Source: Sphingomonas sp.
GTDB lineage: Bacteria > Pseudomonadota > Alphaproteobacteria > Sphingomonadales > Sphingomonadaceae
Length of the DNA: 64,000 bases
Assembly (NCBI GenBank): GCA_002707985.1
Contig: PAOI01000022.1
Location: 1-64,000 of the forward strand
Direction of reading: 5' to 3'
Shown: positions 1 to 9,182 of the stretch, piece by piece
Numbering within the stretch: position 1 is the stretch's first letter
Layout: each line of letters begins with the position of its first letter
Made by a program: the position numbers and the translations under genes
The notes under the pieces: model-generated
What the model was told of the DNA's origin: nothing
The model's database searches: none
The model's input: the letters and a program-made list of their open reading frames with translations, nothing else

Positions 1-608
<608 letters not shown>

Positions 609-640
609 TCGCCCGGGCCCATCCGGCCTGACCGAAACAG

Positions 641-679
641 AAAAGCCGCCGTCCGGTCATCCGGGCGGCGGCTTTTTCG
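641..679 (+). terminator. Intrinsic terminator after rpoC
   Basis: AAAAGCCGCCGTCCGG-TCAT-CCGGGCGGCGGCTTTTT: GC-rich hairpin flanked by A and T tracts, possibly bidirectional. Confidence 0.93.
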
Positions 680-695
680 TACGATCAGTGCAACC

Positions 696-1166
696 TCAAC
701 CTGGCAGACGATGCGGCAGCGCCACTGCGGCATCGTCACCGATGAACGCCGCCCAGACTCCGCCCGGCCGCCAGATCCTGTCCAGATCGGCACGCGCGAC
801 CGTCTCCGGCACGCCCAGCACATCGCGGCGATAGCGATAGAGAAATGCGGAAACACGGGCATTGACGATGCAATGGACGTGCACCTTGTCCGCCCCGAAT
901 CCCTGCATCGCGTCGCAGAACCTTTCGAAGTCCTCTTCGGTCGGTGCATCGAACACGACCGGGATATGGGTGTAGGTCATCCCCAGTGCACGCACGCGTA
1001 GCGCTTCATCGGGGATCGCGCGTTCGTGGCTGTGCAACGCCAGATTGACGACATGGCGAATGCCGATTGCCTGTAGCGCGGCCAGTTGCGCCGCCTGGGG
1101 CTGGCCGGAACTGGTTATCCGCGCATCGATACGGTGCCAGTTGGAAATGTCGGTGGGATCGCGCAT
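696..1166 (-). CDS. Protein tyrosine phosphatase-like protein
   Basis: MRDPTDISNWHRIDARITSSGQPQAAQLAALQAIGIRHVVNLAL...VHVHCIVNARVSAFLYRYR; GAGGAG upstream of the ATG at 1166. Confidence 0.75.
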   Translation of the reverse strand: MRDPTDISNWHRIDARITSSGQPQAAQLAALQAIGIRHVVNLALHSHERAIPDEALRVRALGMTYTHIPVVFDAPTEEDFERFCDAMQGFGADKVHVHCIVNARVSAFLYRYRRDVLGVPETVARADLDRIWRPGGVWAAFIGDDAAVALPHRLPG

Positions 1167-1301
1167 CGGGACACTCCTCGATCGGGAATTGATGCCCAGG
1201 CGCGCGGCAGCTCGCTCCGCGCTTCCCGATGGTGCTCCATCCTGCTCGCCAGTCACGCGGATGACGCAGGCATAGCACCCGGCCTGTCAGCGAAAAAGCC
1301 G

Positions 1302-1913
1302 TCAGATTTCGACGATCCGGGTGCCCAGACGGTCGGCTTCCTCGCGATCGTGCGTCACCATCAATATGGGCAGGCGCACGGCATCGCGCAGATGTTCGAT
1401 CACGCGCATGACATCCTCGCGCCGGGCGCGATCGAGCGAGGATAGCGGCTCGTCGAGCAGCAGGAAGTGCGGGTCCGACAGAAGTGCGCGACCGATCGCC
1501 ACGCGCCGCGCCTCGCCACCCGACAAGCTGCGCGGCCAGCGATCAAGCAGATGCCCGATGCCCAGAAAATCGAGTTCCGCGATCCGGTCCGCAAACTCGC
1601 TGTCGGGCGCCATGCCATAGCGAAGGTTCGCCGCCACGCGCAGATGCGGGAACAGCCGGGGCTCCTGAAACACCATGCCGCCGCGTCGCGCTTCGGCGGG
1701 GATATCGATCCCGGCATCGGCATCGAACAGCGGCGTGCCGCCGACACGAATATGACCGCGATCGGGACGCAGCAGCCCGGCGATGGCGTGCAGCACGCTG
1801 GTCTTGCCGGCGCCCGACGGGCCGAACAGGATCGTCAGCCCCTCGCCCGCTGCGATCCGGCAGGCAATGTCTCGCTCACCCCGACGCAGCGAGATATCGG
1901 CGTCAAAGGACAT
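1302..1913 (-). CDS. modC: Molybdate ABC transporter ATP-binding protein
   Basis: Walker A GPSGAGKTS, signature LSGGEARRVAIGRALL, Walker B FLLLDEPLSSLD; start overlaps modB end. Confidence 0.9.
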   Translation of the reverse strand: MSFDADISLRRGERDIACRIAAGEGLTILFGPSGAGKTSVLHAIAGLLRPDRGHIRVGGTPLFDADAGIDIPAEARRGGMVFQEPRLFPHLRVAANLRYGMAPDSEFADRIAELDFLGIGHLLDRWPRSLSGGEARRVAIGRALLSDPHFLLLDEPLSSLDRARREDVMRVIEHLRDAVRLPILMVTHDREEADRLGTRIVEI

Positions 1914-2592
1914 GCAGCCCCCTGCCCGCGCGCCGCGCCAGCAATTCGGAGCCGACCAGCGCCGCCAGCGCCAGCAGCACCGATACTGCCGCCAGTCGCC
2001 ACACCACGCTCTCGCCATCGGGCAATTGCAGCGCCGAATAAATCGCAAGCGGCAGCGTCCGGGTCTGGCCCGGGACGTTCGAAACGAACGTGATCGTCGC
2101 GCCGAATTCGCCGAGCGCCCGCGCGAAGCCCAGCACCGCACCCGCCAATATGCCCGGCAGGCTGAGCGGCAATGTGATCGTCGCGAAAACCCGGCGGCGA
2201 TCGGCGCCCAGCGTGCGCGCCGCATCCTCCAGCCGGCGATCGACCGCCTCGATCGACAGCCGCATCGCCCGGACCATCAGCGGCAGGGCCATGACGCCCG
2301 CGGCAATCGCTGCCCCGGTCCAGTGGAACAACACGGTAGCGCCGAACAACGCCTGCGTAACTTTGCCGACCGGTCCCGACGGCGCGAACAGCAACAGCAG
2401 CAGCCAGCCCGTCACCACCGGCGGCAGGACCAGCGGCAGATGCACGATCCCGTCGAGCAGCACCTTGCCGCGAAACCGCCCGCGCGCGAGCAGATAGGCG
2501 AGCGCAAACGCCACCGGCAATGTCGCGAGGATCGCCACGCCCCCGACCTGAAGCGACAGGAGGACGATGGTCCAGAACTGGCCATTGTCCAT
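1903..2592 (-). CDS. modB: Molybdate ABC transporter permease
   Basis: Multi-TM permease with GRxxFATITLPLSLPGILAGAVLGFARALGEFGATITFVSNVPGQTRTLPLAIY (EAA loop typical of ModB). Confidence 0.93.
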   Translation of the reverse strand: MDNGQFWTIVLLSLQVGGVAILATLPVAFALAYLLARGRFRGKVLLDGIVHLPLVLPPVVTGWLLLLLFAPSGPVGKVTQALFGATVLFHWTGAAIAAGVMALPLMVRAMRLSIEAVDRRLEDAARTLGADRRRVFATITLPLSLPGILAGAVLGFARALGEFGATITFVSNVPGQTRTLPLAIYSALQLPDGESVVWRLAAVSVLLALAALVGSELLARRAGRGLHVL

Positions 2593-2595
2593 TGC

Positions 2596-3399
2596 TCAGC
2601 CCGCCATCGGTACAAAGCCGTGCCGCCGAAATATGGCAGCGGCGTCGGGCGACAACAGGAATCGGCGAAATGGCTCGGCGTCGGGATCGGTCGAGGCGCG
2701 GAGCCGCGCGAGCGGATAGCGGATCGGGGGATGGCTCTGCTCCGGGAATGTGCCGACCACGCGCACCTTGTCCGACGCCGCCGCGTCGGTCGCATATACG
2801 ATGCCCAGCGGCGCGGCGCCGCGTTCGACCAGCGCCAGCGCCGCGCGCACATTCTCTGCCCGCGCGACACGCGGTTCGAGCGCCTGCCACTGGCCGAGGT
2901 GCTGCAGCGCCGCCTTGCCATAACGCCCCGCCGGAACCGCATCGGGATCGGCCATGGCGAGCCGGCCGTCGGCGCCCAGCAGTGCAACAATATCGCTGCC
3001 ACCCGCGCCGTCGTCGGTCGTGGCTAACCCGACGCGGGCGATCAGGACCAGGCGATTGGCCAGAAACGTCGTACGCGTGCGGGGCGCGATCGCCCCCCTG
3101 CGTTCCAGATCGTCCATCCACGCCTCATCCGCCGAAACGAACAGATCGGCAGGCGCGCCATTGGCCGCCTGTCGCGCCAGCGCGGAGGACGCCGCGAAGC
3201 TGAGGCGCGGACGCGCATGCCCCTGCGCTGTCCAGGCATTGGCGGCTTCGGTCATCGCTTCCTGCAGGCTCGCCGCCGCCAGCACGACCGGCCCCTCACG
3301 GCTACGCTCCGGCGACCATAGCAGCGCGGCGATTGCGGCGATGGCGATCGTGACCGCAACAGCGGTCAACGCCGTCCGCACGGGTCTGCGCGCCTTCAC
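2596..3399 (-). CDS. modA: Molybdate ABC transporter substrate-binding protein
   Basis: VVLAAASLQEAMTEAANAW...FAASSALARQAANGAPADLFVSADEAWMDDL; adjacent to modBC; GTG start. Confidence 0.9.
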   Translation of the reverse strand: MKARRPVRTALTAVAVTIAIAAIAALLWSPERSREGPVVLAAASLQEAMTEAANAWTAQGHARPRLSFAASSALARQAANGAPADLFVSADEAWMDDLERRGAIAPRTRTTFLANRLVLIARVGLATTDDGAGGSDIVALLGADGRLAMADPDAVPAGRYGKAALQHLGQWQALEPRVARAENVRAALALVERGAAPLGIVYATDAAASDKVRVVGTFPEQSHPPIRYPLARLRASTDPDAEPFRRFLLSPDAAAIFRRHGFVPMAG

Positions 3400-3442
3400 C
3401 GCGCGGTTCGCAAGCCGCTTTCCATCATCGCCCGCATAGCCA

Positions 3443-3466
3443 AGCTATATTCCGCTGTATATAGCT
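3443..3466. promoter_or_regulatory. Candidate ModE-type operator between modA and the modE-like gene
   Basis: AGCTATAT-TCCGCTGT-ATATAGCT, perfect 8-bp inverted repeat with 8-nt spacer, similar to TATAT-rich ModE boxes, in the divergent promoter region. Confidence 0.7.
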
Positions 3467-3491
3467 CAGGCTCCGTCGACAGGAGGCCGCC

Positions 3492-3830
3492 ATCGCCCGG
3501 CTGAAGCTCAAGATCCAGATATATGCGGGAGAGGATATCGCATTCGGGCCGGGCAAGGCCGCGTTGCTTGAGGCGATCGACCGCACCGGTTCGATCTCTG
3601 CCGCCGCGCGCACGCTGGGGATGAGCTATCGCCGTGCCTGGTTGCTGGTCGATACCTGCAATCGTTGCTTCGCCGAACCGCTGGTGGAGGCGATCCGCGG
3701 CGGCGGCTCCCGCATTACGGAGCCAGGGCGGGCGGTTCTGAATAGCTATCGCGCGCTAGAGCGGCACGCTGACTCGTTAACGACAATGGCTGATTATCAT
3801 CGCATTTCGGACAGTCTGCTACCCGACTGA
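3492..3830 (+). CDS. ModE-like molybdate-responsive regulator (N-terminal HTH domain only); apparent ATC start codon
   Basis: (I)ARLKLKIQIYAGEDIAFGPGKAALLEAIDRTGSISAAARTLGMSYRRAWLLVDTCNRCFAEPLVEAIRGGGSRITEPGRAVLNSYRALE; AGGAGG at 3481-3486, 5 nt before ATC; divergent from modABC. Confidence 0.85.
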   Translation: MARLKLKIQIYAGEDIAFGPGKAALLEAIDRTGSISAAARTLGMSYRRAWLLVDTCNRCFAEPLVEAIRGGGSRITEPGRAVLNSYRALERHADSLTTMADYHRISDSLLPD

Positions 3831-5805
3831 GCATCGCGCCATCCGATAGCGGTTCGTCCCCTTCCTCTTTCCGGGTCCAGATCGTCGTATCGGCCGGTGC
3901 GCCATCGGCAAGTTCGGCGTCGGACCGCGCCCGTTTATTGAGCTGTTCCGCCTGTCGCCGGTTGGCGCGCATTCGGCATGGCTCGGGATCGAACGCGCTC
4001 GCGCATTGCCGCAAGTCGCTTCCCCAGTTTCGCCGGTTTTCGGTCAGCGAAATCCGCTCATATCCGCGTGAGGACGCGATTGCGCTCCGATATTGCTGCG
4101 CGACCTGTCGACCCAGGCCGGAGGCCCGACCGACGGCGCAATCCAGCGATGCCTTCGTCCCCGATCCCGGGGTGCCGCACAGCGATCCATAGTCGCTCCT
4201 GTCGGTCACAAACCCGGTTTCCTGGGGCACCAGCGCCGCTTCCTGGACGAAACCCGGAGCGCCATCGCTTTCGCGGACGATCCAGATCCAGACCTGGCCA
4301 TCCGGTGCACGCGTGCTAGCCCGACCGATCACATTTTCGTGCAGGCTCAGGCGATTGAGGAGCGGATATTCCTCGCCCGGTCCCTCGCGCAGATCGGCGG
4401 TCAGCGTTCCGTCTCCCGGCAGCACCACATATTCGCGCCCGCGATCGAAACTGTCGACCGGATAGCGCGGATCGTCCGAAAGTTCGAAGCCCGCCGCGCC
4501 ATCGTTCGCCGCACCGGCAAATCCGCCGACGATCGCGCTGTTGCCGCGCGCCATCGCCCACCAGTCCTGCGGCACGATCAGCATCGTTCCGACCAGCACC
4601 GCAAACACCGCCATGATGCTGCCCAGCACGCCGATACCGCGCGGTCGGGCGGGACGGCGTAGCGGAGCCGTCAGGACCGGCAACTGCCGGATCGGAACGG
4701 TGCCGCGGCCCCCGACCGCCAATGCAGAGGCAGCGGCGGGGCGCTTCGCCGTCGTCCGCTCTGCCCGGCGGCGGCGTGGCTTATGCGCCGATGCGGTGAC
4801 GCGGGCATCATGTGCGCAAAACCCGCAGCCAAGGCCGAAATGGGCATGTTCGTTGGGTTTGGAGGTGCAGGGAACCAGTTGCGAAATCAGCGTGTCGAGA
4901 TGGTCGCGCCATTCGGCGGCGGCGGGGCGTTTGGCTCCGCCGAGGAACGCGCGATCGAACAATGTCCGCGTTGCCCGGCGGAACGATTTGTGAATGCTCG
5001 CGGCGCTCGGCACCACATCGTCCGGCGGGCTCGCGCCATAGGCGTACAGCCCCTTCAGGATGCGTGTCTGCAGATCGGCGGGCTGCGCGCCCGCCCCCTC
5101 GCTCGGCTTGCCGGCAAAGGGATGCACGCCATTGTCGAGCAGTTGAAAGATGATCACGGCCAGCGCGAACAGATCCTGTTCCTCGCCCAGTTCGGCCGGT
5201 GCCGTCTTCCAGCTTTCGGGCGCGATATATTCATCGCTCACCTGTTCGGCCGGAATACGCCCGTCCCCGCCGATGCTGAACCCGTCGGTATCGACCACCG
5301 CCATCCAGCTGACCGAGGGATAGAAACGCAGATTCGCCGGCTTCATGTCGATCATGTGATGCCCGGCGCGGTGCAGTTCGGCGAAAACCGAAGCCAGGTT
5401 GCGCGCCACCAGCACGCGATAGCCGTAATAGTCCGACAGTTTCTCGACCCGGCGGCTGCTCTTCTGCAGCAGATTGACCAGGCTGGTCGATCGCCGGAAA
5501 TCAATCTCCGGCATCACGAATCCGATGAACCGCCCGGCCTTGTCGTACAGCTTTGCCTCGGGCCAGGCGATCTGGGGATAGCGTTTGCCCTCATGCACCG
5601 CCGCCGCCAGCTCCGGCGGATTGGCGAGCATGCGGTCGACCTTGGCTTCATATCGCCGGCATTCGGCTTCGCTGTGATAGATTTTGGCCGCCGACCCCGG
5701 CATTTCGGCGATCGAATGGACCTTGCCCGCCGCGCCTTCGCCCAGCAGCCTGCCCAGATGGAGCAACCGCCGCTTGCTCCCCTTGCCCAGATAGACTTCG
5801 GTCAT
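3715..5805 (-). CDS. Membrane-anchored Ser/Thr protein kinase-like protein (YegI/TerY-associated type), with Cys/His motif, TM, SH3-like and LprI-like C-terminal region
   Basis: LGRLLGEGAAGKVHSI...AAKIY, HMIDMKPANLRF catalytic loop, VDTDGF, PCTSKPNEHAHFGLGCGFC, hydrophobic segment GVLGSIMAVFAVLVGTMLIV, then ADLREGPGEEYPLLNRL; overlaps PP2C gene by ATGA. Confidence 0.85.
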   Translation of the reverse strand: MTEVYLGKGSKRRLLHLGRLLGEGAAGKVHSIAEMPGSAAKIYHSEAECRRYEAKVDRMLANPPELAAAVHEGKRYPQIAWPEAKLYDKAGRFIGFVMPEIDFRRSTSLVNLLQKSSRRVEKLSDYYGYRVLVARNLASVFAELHRAGHHMIDMKPANLRFYPSVSWMAVVDTDGFSIGGDGRIPAEQVSDEYIAPESWKTAPAELGEEQDLFALAVIIFQLLDNGVHPFAGKPSEGAGAQPADLQTRILKGLYAYGASPPDDVVPSAASIHKSFRRATRTLFDRAFLGGAKRPAAAEWRDHLDTLISQLVPCTSKPNEHAHFGLGCGFCAHDARVTASAHKPRRRRAERTTAKRPAAASALAVGGRGTVPIRQLPVLTAPLRRPARPRGIGVLGSIMAVFAVLVGTMLIVPQDWWAMARGNSAIVGGFAGAANDGAAGFELSDDPRYPVDSFDRGREYVVLPGDGTLTADLREGPGEEYPLLNRLSLHENVIGRASTRAPDGQVWIWIVRESDGAPGFVQEAALVPQETGFVTDRSDYGSLCGTPGSGTKASLDCAVGRASGLGRQVAQQYRSAIASSRGYERISLTENRRNWGSDLRQCASAFDPEPCRMRANRRQAEQLNKRARSDAELADGAPADTTIWTRKEEGDEPLSDGAMLSRVADCPKCDDNQPLSLTSQRAALARDSYSEPPALAP

Positions 5806-6593
5806 GTCCCGGCCACCTGTGCCCAGACGAGCGTCTTGTCGTCCGACGTGCGCTCGCGCACCGCGCTGCTGTCGAGCGTCGCGCTGAGCGCTTCCTCGCC
5901 TTCCTCACGCGTCGCGCCGGCAAGATAGCGGCCGATCGGGCGGAAGAAGGGCATGAACGGCTCATGCGCGCCCTGTCGCGCCGACAGCGCCAGATCGGTG
6001 ACGCCATCGGTCATCACGAAGATCGTGTCATAGCCTTCATCGATCAGCGAAAAGCGCAGGTTGCGCCGCCAGTCGGGCTCGGTGAAGAAATAGGTCGTAT
6101 CGGCATATTCGCCGTTGCGCGGGCCAGACATCTGCCAGCGTTCGCCATCGCCGCCGATCGCAAGCGCGGCGCCATCGCCGATATGGAAGAAAATCCCGCC
6201 CTGTCGCGGCAGCATCGCCGCACCGACCAGGGTCGCGTGAAACGCCTCCAGTCCCACGCCCCGTTCCTCGCCGAGCGCCAGCGCCGCTTCGCGCGCCTCG
6301 GCAATGCCGGCATGGATCGCCCGGCAAATGCCCATCAGGCTCGCCCGCGTGATCGGTTTGCGGATGCCGGCGCGCAAATGCCGGTCGAGCCGTGCGACCA
6401 GCGCGTCGCACAGCAAAGCCGCGCCTTCGCCGCCGAATCTTGCCGATCCGGCACCATCCGACACCACAGCGATCAGCGCGCCCGATTGCGTGACGTGCAG
6501 GCGATAGCGGTCCTGGCACGGGGTTCCCGTCTGCATATGCGACGGCCCGGTGATCGACGTACCCGCCATGCGCCAGGCAGGTGCCGCGAGCAT
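5802..6593 (-). CDS. PP2C-family protein phosphatase (YegK/TerY-associated type)
   Basis: PSHMQTGTPCQDRYRL...LIAVVSDGAGSARFGGEGA...FFHIGDGAALAI...DTIFVMTDGVTDLAL; stop/start overlaps with both neighbours. Confidence 0.88.
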   Translation of the reverse strand: MLAAPAWRMAGTSITGPSHMQTGTPCQDRYRLHVTQSGALIAVVSDGAGSARFGGEGAALLCDALVARLDRHLRAGIRKPITRASLMGICRAIHAGIAEAREAALALGEERGVGLEAFHATLVGAAMLPRQGGIFFHIGDGAALAIGGDGERWQMSGPRNGEYADTTYFFTEPDWRRNLRFSLIDEGYDTIFVMTDGVTDLALSARQGAHEPFMPFFRPIGRYLAGATREEGEEALSATLDSSAVRERTSDDKTLVWAQVAGT

Positions 6594-7273
6594 CAGTCGC
6601 TCCGGCCCGGAACCATGGCCCAATCCTGCGGCGGCGCCATCTGGATGTTGTCGCTGGGCGCCGATTTCGATCCCGCACGGGCCGAACGGCTGAGCCAGAG
6701 GAAGAATTCGCGGAATGCCAGGCCCTTCAGCGCCAGCGGCTGACGCTGCGAAAACCGACCCAGCTTGTCCATATTGGCATCGCCCACGCCGACGCAGAAG
6801 GTAGAGACATGCCCCGCCTCTTCGGCGGCCCGACATTCGGCGGCGGCGGTTTCCCAATCGGCGTCGGTCGGCTCGCCATCGGTCAGGATGAACAGCCATG
6901 GCCGGTTATAGGGGATGCCGTGCTCGCGATAGCGATCCTTCTCGTCCTCGATCTCGTCGAGCGCGCGGCGTACCGCAAGGCCAAGCGGCGTCATGCCGTT
7001 GGCCTCGATCTCGGGCGCTTCGAATTCGATCGCGTCGGTCCAGTCGGTGACGACTTCCACATCCTGCGGCGCGCCGACGCGCAGCACCATGATCCGCACC
7101 CGCTGGCGCGCGACATCGTCCGCCTTCAGATCCTGTTCGAGCAGGCGCAGCCCGTCGTTGAGCGCGCCGATGGCGTTGTTCTGCGACATCGATGTCGAAC
7201 CGTCGAGAACCACCACGCATGGCAGACGCTGGCTGCTGTTTTCAGCAAGTGCCACGTCGGGAATCAAATTCAT
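6593..7273 (-). CDS. VWA domain protein, TerY/YegL-like
   Basis: LPCVVVLDGSTSMSQNNAIGALNDGLRLLEQDLKADDVARQRVRI..., EANGMTPLGLAVRRAL, PWLFILTDGEPTD; MIDAS D-G-S-T-S and downstream T and D residues. Confidence 0.92.
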   Translation of the reverse strand: MNLIPDVALAENSSQRLPCVVVLDGSTSMSQNNAIGALNDGLRLLEQDLKADDVARQRVRIMVLRVGAPQDVEVVTDWTDAIEFEAPEIEANGMTPLGLAVRRALDEIEDEKDRYREHGIPYNRPWLFILTDGEPTDADWETAAAECRAAEEAGHVSTFCVGVGDANMDKLGRFSQRQPLALKGLAFREFFLWLSRSARAGSKSAPSDNIQMAPPQDWAMVPGRSD

Positions 7274-7277
7274 CGCG

Positions 7278-7321
7278 CCCTCCCGCGATCGACGCCGGGA
7301 AACCCCCTCCCGGAATCGACG
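7278..7321. repeat. Two imperfect 17-bp direct repeats in the terY/hscC divergent intergenic region
   Basis: CCCTCCCGCGATCGACG (7278-7294) and CCCTCCCGGAATCGACG (7305-7321), 15/17 identical, 27-bp spacing. Confidence 0.7.
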
Positions 7322-7478
7322 GTGGGCGAAGTATGAAACATGTGGCCCCCGCCTGCAAGAAGCGCCGGGAAGCGCCGCGATCCGGGCAATCGGGCGCGAC
7401 GCGAGATCGCCATCGGCAAGTGTAAAATGGGTCTGGCGTGGCTATTCGCGCCTCGCTACCAAGTTGCCGGGGGACGAC

Positions 7479-9182
7479 ATGATCATCGGCATAGATCTGG
7501 GAACGACAAATAGCGCCGTCGCGATCTGGAAGGACGGTGCGCCGCATCTGATTCCGAATTCGCTGGGCGATCTGCTCACGCCGTCGGCGATCAGCATGGG
7601 CGACGACGGGTCGCTGCTCGTCGGCATGGCCGCCCGCGACCGCCAGCCGACGCATCCCGACGACACGGCAACCGCCTTCAAGCGCCGCATGGGCACGCAG
7701 GCGACCGTCCGGCTCGGCAAGCAGACGTTCTCCGCCGAAGATCTTTCCGCGCTGGTGCTGCGCAGCCTCAAGGCGGATGTCGAAAGCCATACCGGCGAAA
7801 AAGTGACCGGTGCGGTCGTCACCGTCCCGGCCTATTTCAACGACCGGCAGCGCCGCGCGACGCGCCGTGCGGGCGAGCTGGCTGGACTTGAGATCAAGCG
7901 GCTGATCAACGAACCCACGGCCGCCGCGCTCGCCTTTGGCGTACACACGCGAGAGCAAGAGCCCTTCCTCGTCTTCGATCTTGGCGGCGGCACGTTCGAC
8001 GTTTCGATCGTCGAAGTGTTTGAAGGCATTGTCGAAGTGCGAGCGAGCGCGGGCGACAACCGGCTCGGCGGGGAAGATTTCAACGAAGCGCTGATCGAAC
8101 TGGTCCGTCGCCGGATCGACCCCGACCGCAAGCTTGTCGGAGCCGAAACCGGGCAATTGCACGAACTACTCCGCGCCGCGGCAGAGCGCACGCGGCGCGC
8201 GCTTACCGATGGCGCTTCGGCGCCCTTCACCATCGTGCAGGGCGAAAACGAATTTTCGACCGAGGTAACCGCCGAGGAATTCGAAAATCATGTCGAACCG
8301 CTGATCGCGCGGCTGCGCGAACCGGTTCTGCGGTCGCTGCGCGACAGCAATATTCGCGTCGATTCGCTCAGTGAAGTCGTGCTGGTCGGCGGCGCGACCC
8401 GAATGCCGGTCGTCCGTCGCGCGATCACACGCATGTTCGGCCGCTTCCCCAACCACACCGTGCATCCCGATCACGCCGTCGCGCTTGGCGCCGCGGTTCA
8501 GGCGGGACTGCTCGCGCGCGATTCGGCGCTCGACGAGATTCGCCTGACCGATGTCTGCCCCTTCACGCTGGGCGTCGAACATGCCGAACGCGACGCGCGC
8601 GGCAATCTTCACGGCGGGCTGTTTTCGCCGATCATCGATCGCAACACCGTGATCCCTACCAGCCGCGTCAACCATTATCAGACGCTGCAGGACAATCAGC
8701 GAGTCGTCGAATTCGGCATCTATCAGGGCGAATCGCGCGTGGTCTCCGCCAATGTGAAGCTGGGCGAAATCCGAATTCCGGTGCCGCCGCGACCCGCCGG
8801 CCATGTCGTGGTCGAATGCCGCTTTTCCTATGATACCAGCGGCCTCCTCGAAGTCGATGTGAAGGAGCCGGAAACGGGGGAGACCCGCAATCTGGTGATT
8901 GTCGAGGAAGAAGGCGCGATTTCGGAATCCGAACTGGCCGAACGCCGCGCCGCGCTGGCCGAACTCAAAGTCTATCCCCGCGACGAGGCGGTCAATGCCG
9001 CCGTGATCGCGCGCGCCCAGCGCTGCTATGAAAGTTTCATCGGCGACCGGCGCGAACTGGTCAGCCGCTGGCTACTGCAATTCGAAGCGGCACTCGACAC
9101 TCAGGATCCGAGAACGATCGCGGAAGTGCGCGAACAGCTAACCACCGCACTCGACAGTATCGAAGGCGAGCGCTTCCTGTGA
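7479..9182 (+). CDS. hscC: Hsp70-family chaperone, HscC type
   Basis: IIGIDLGTTNSAVAIWKDGAPHLIPNSLGDLLTPSAIS...LINEPTAAALAFGVHTREQEPFLVFDLGGGTFDVSIVEV...LTDVCPFTLGVE...FSYDTSGLLEVDV...LKVYPRDEAVN; matches recalled E. coli HscC along its length. Confidence 0.93.
   Translation: MIIGIDLGTTNSAVAIWKDGAPHLIPNSLGDLLTPSAISMGDDGSLLVGMAARDRQPTHPDDTATAFKRRMGTQATVRLGKQTFSAEDLSALVLRSLKADVESHTGEKVTGAVVTVPAYFNDRQRRATRRAGELAGLEIKRLINEPTAAALAFGVHTREQEPFLVFDLGGGTFDVSIVEVFEGIVEVRASAGDNRLGGEDFNEALIELVRRRIDPDRKLVGAETGQLHELLRAAAERTRRALTDGASAPFTIVQGENEFSTEVTAEEFENHVEPLIARLREPVLRSLRDSNIRVDSLSEVVLVGGATRMPVVRRAITRMFGRFPNHTVHPDHAVALGAAVQAGLLARDSALDEIRLTDVCPFTLGVEHAERDARGNLHGGLFSPIIDRNTVIPTSRVNHYQTLQDNQRVVEFGIYQGESRVVSANVKLGEIRIPVPPRPAGHVVVECRFSYDTSGLLEVDVKEPETGETRNLVIVEEEGAISESELAERRAALAELKVYPRDEAVNAAVIARAQRCYESFIGDRRELVSRWLLQFEAALDTQDPRTIAEVREQLTTALDSIEGERFL

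Noticed and set aside
3715-7273. Tellurite-resistance locus
   Set aside because: Although TerY-like/PP2C/kinase genes are present, no TerB, TerC, TerD or TerZ-like protein is encoded here; the phenotype cannot be assigned.
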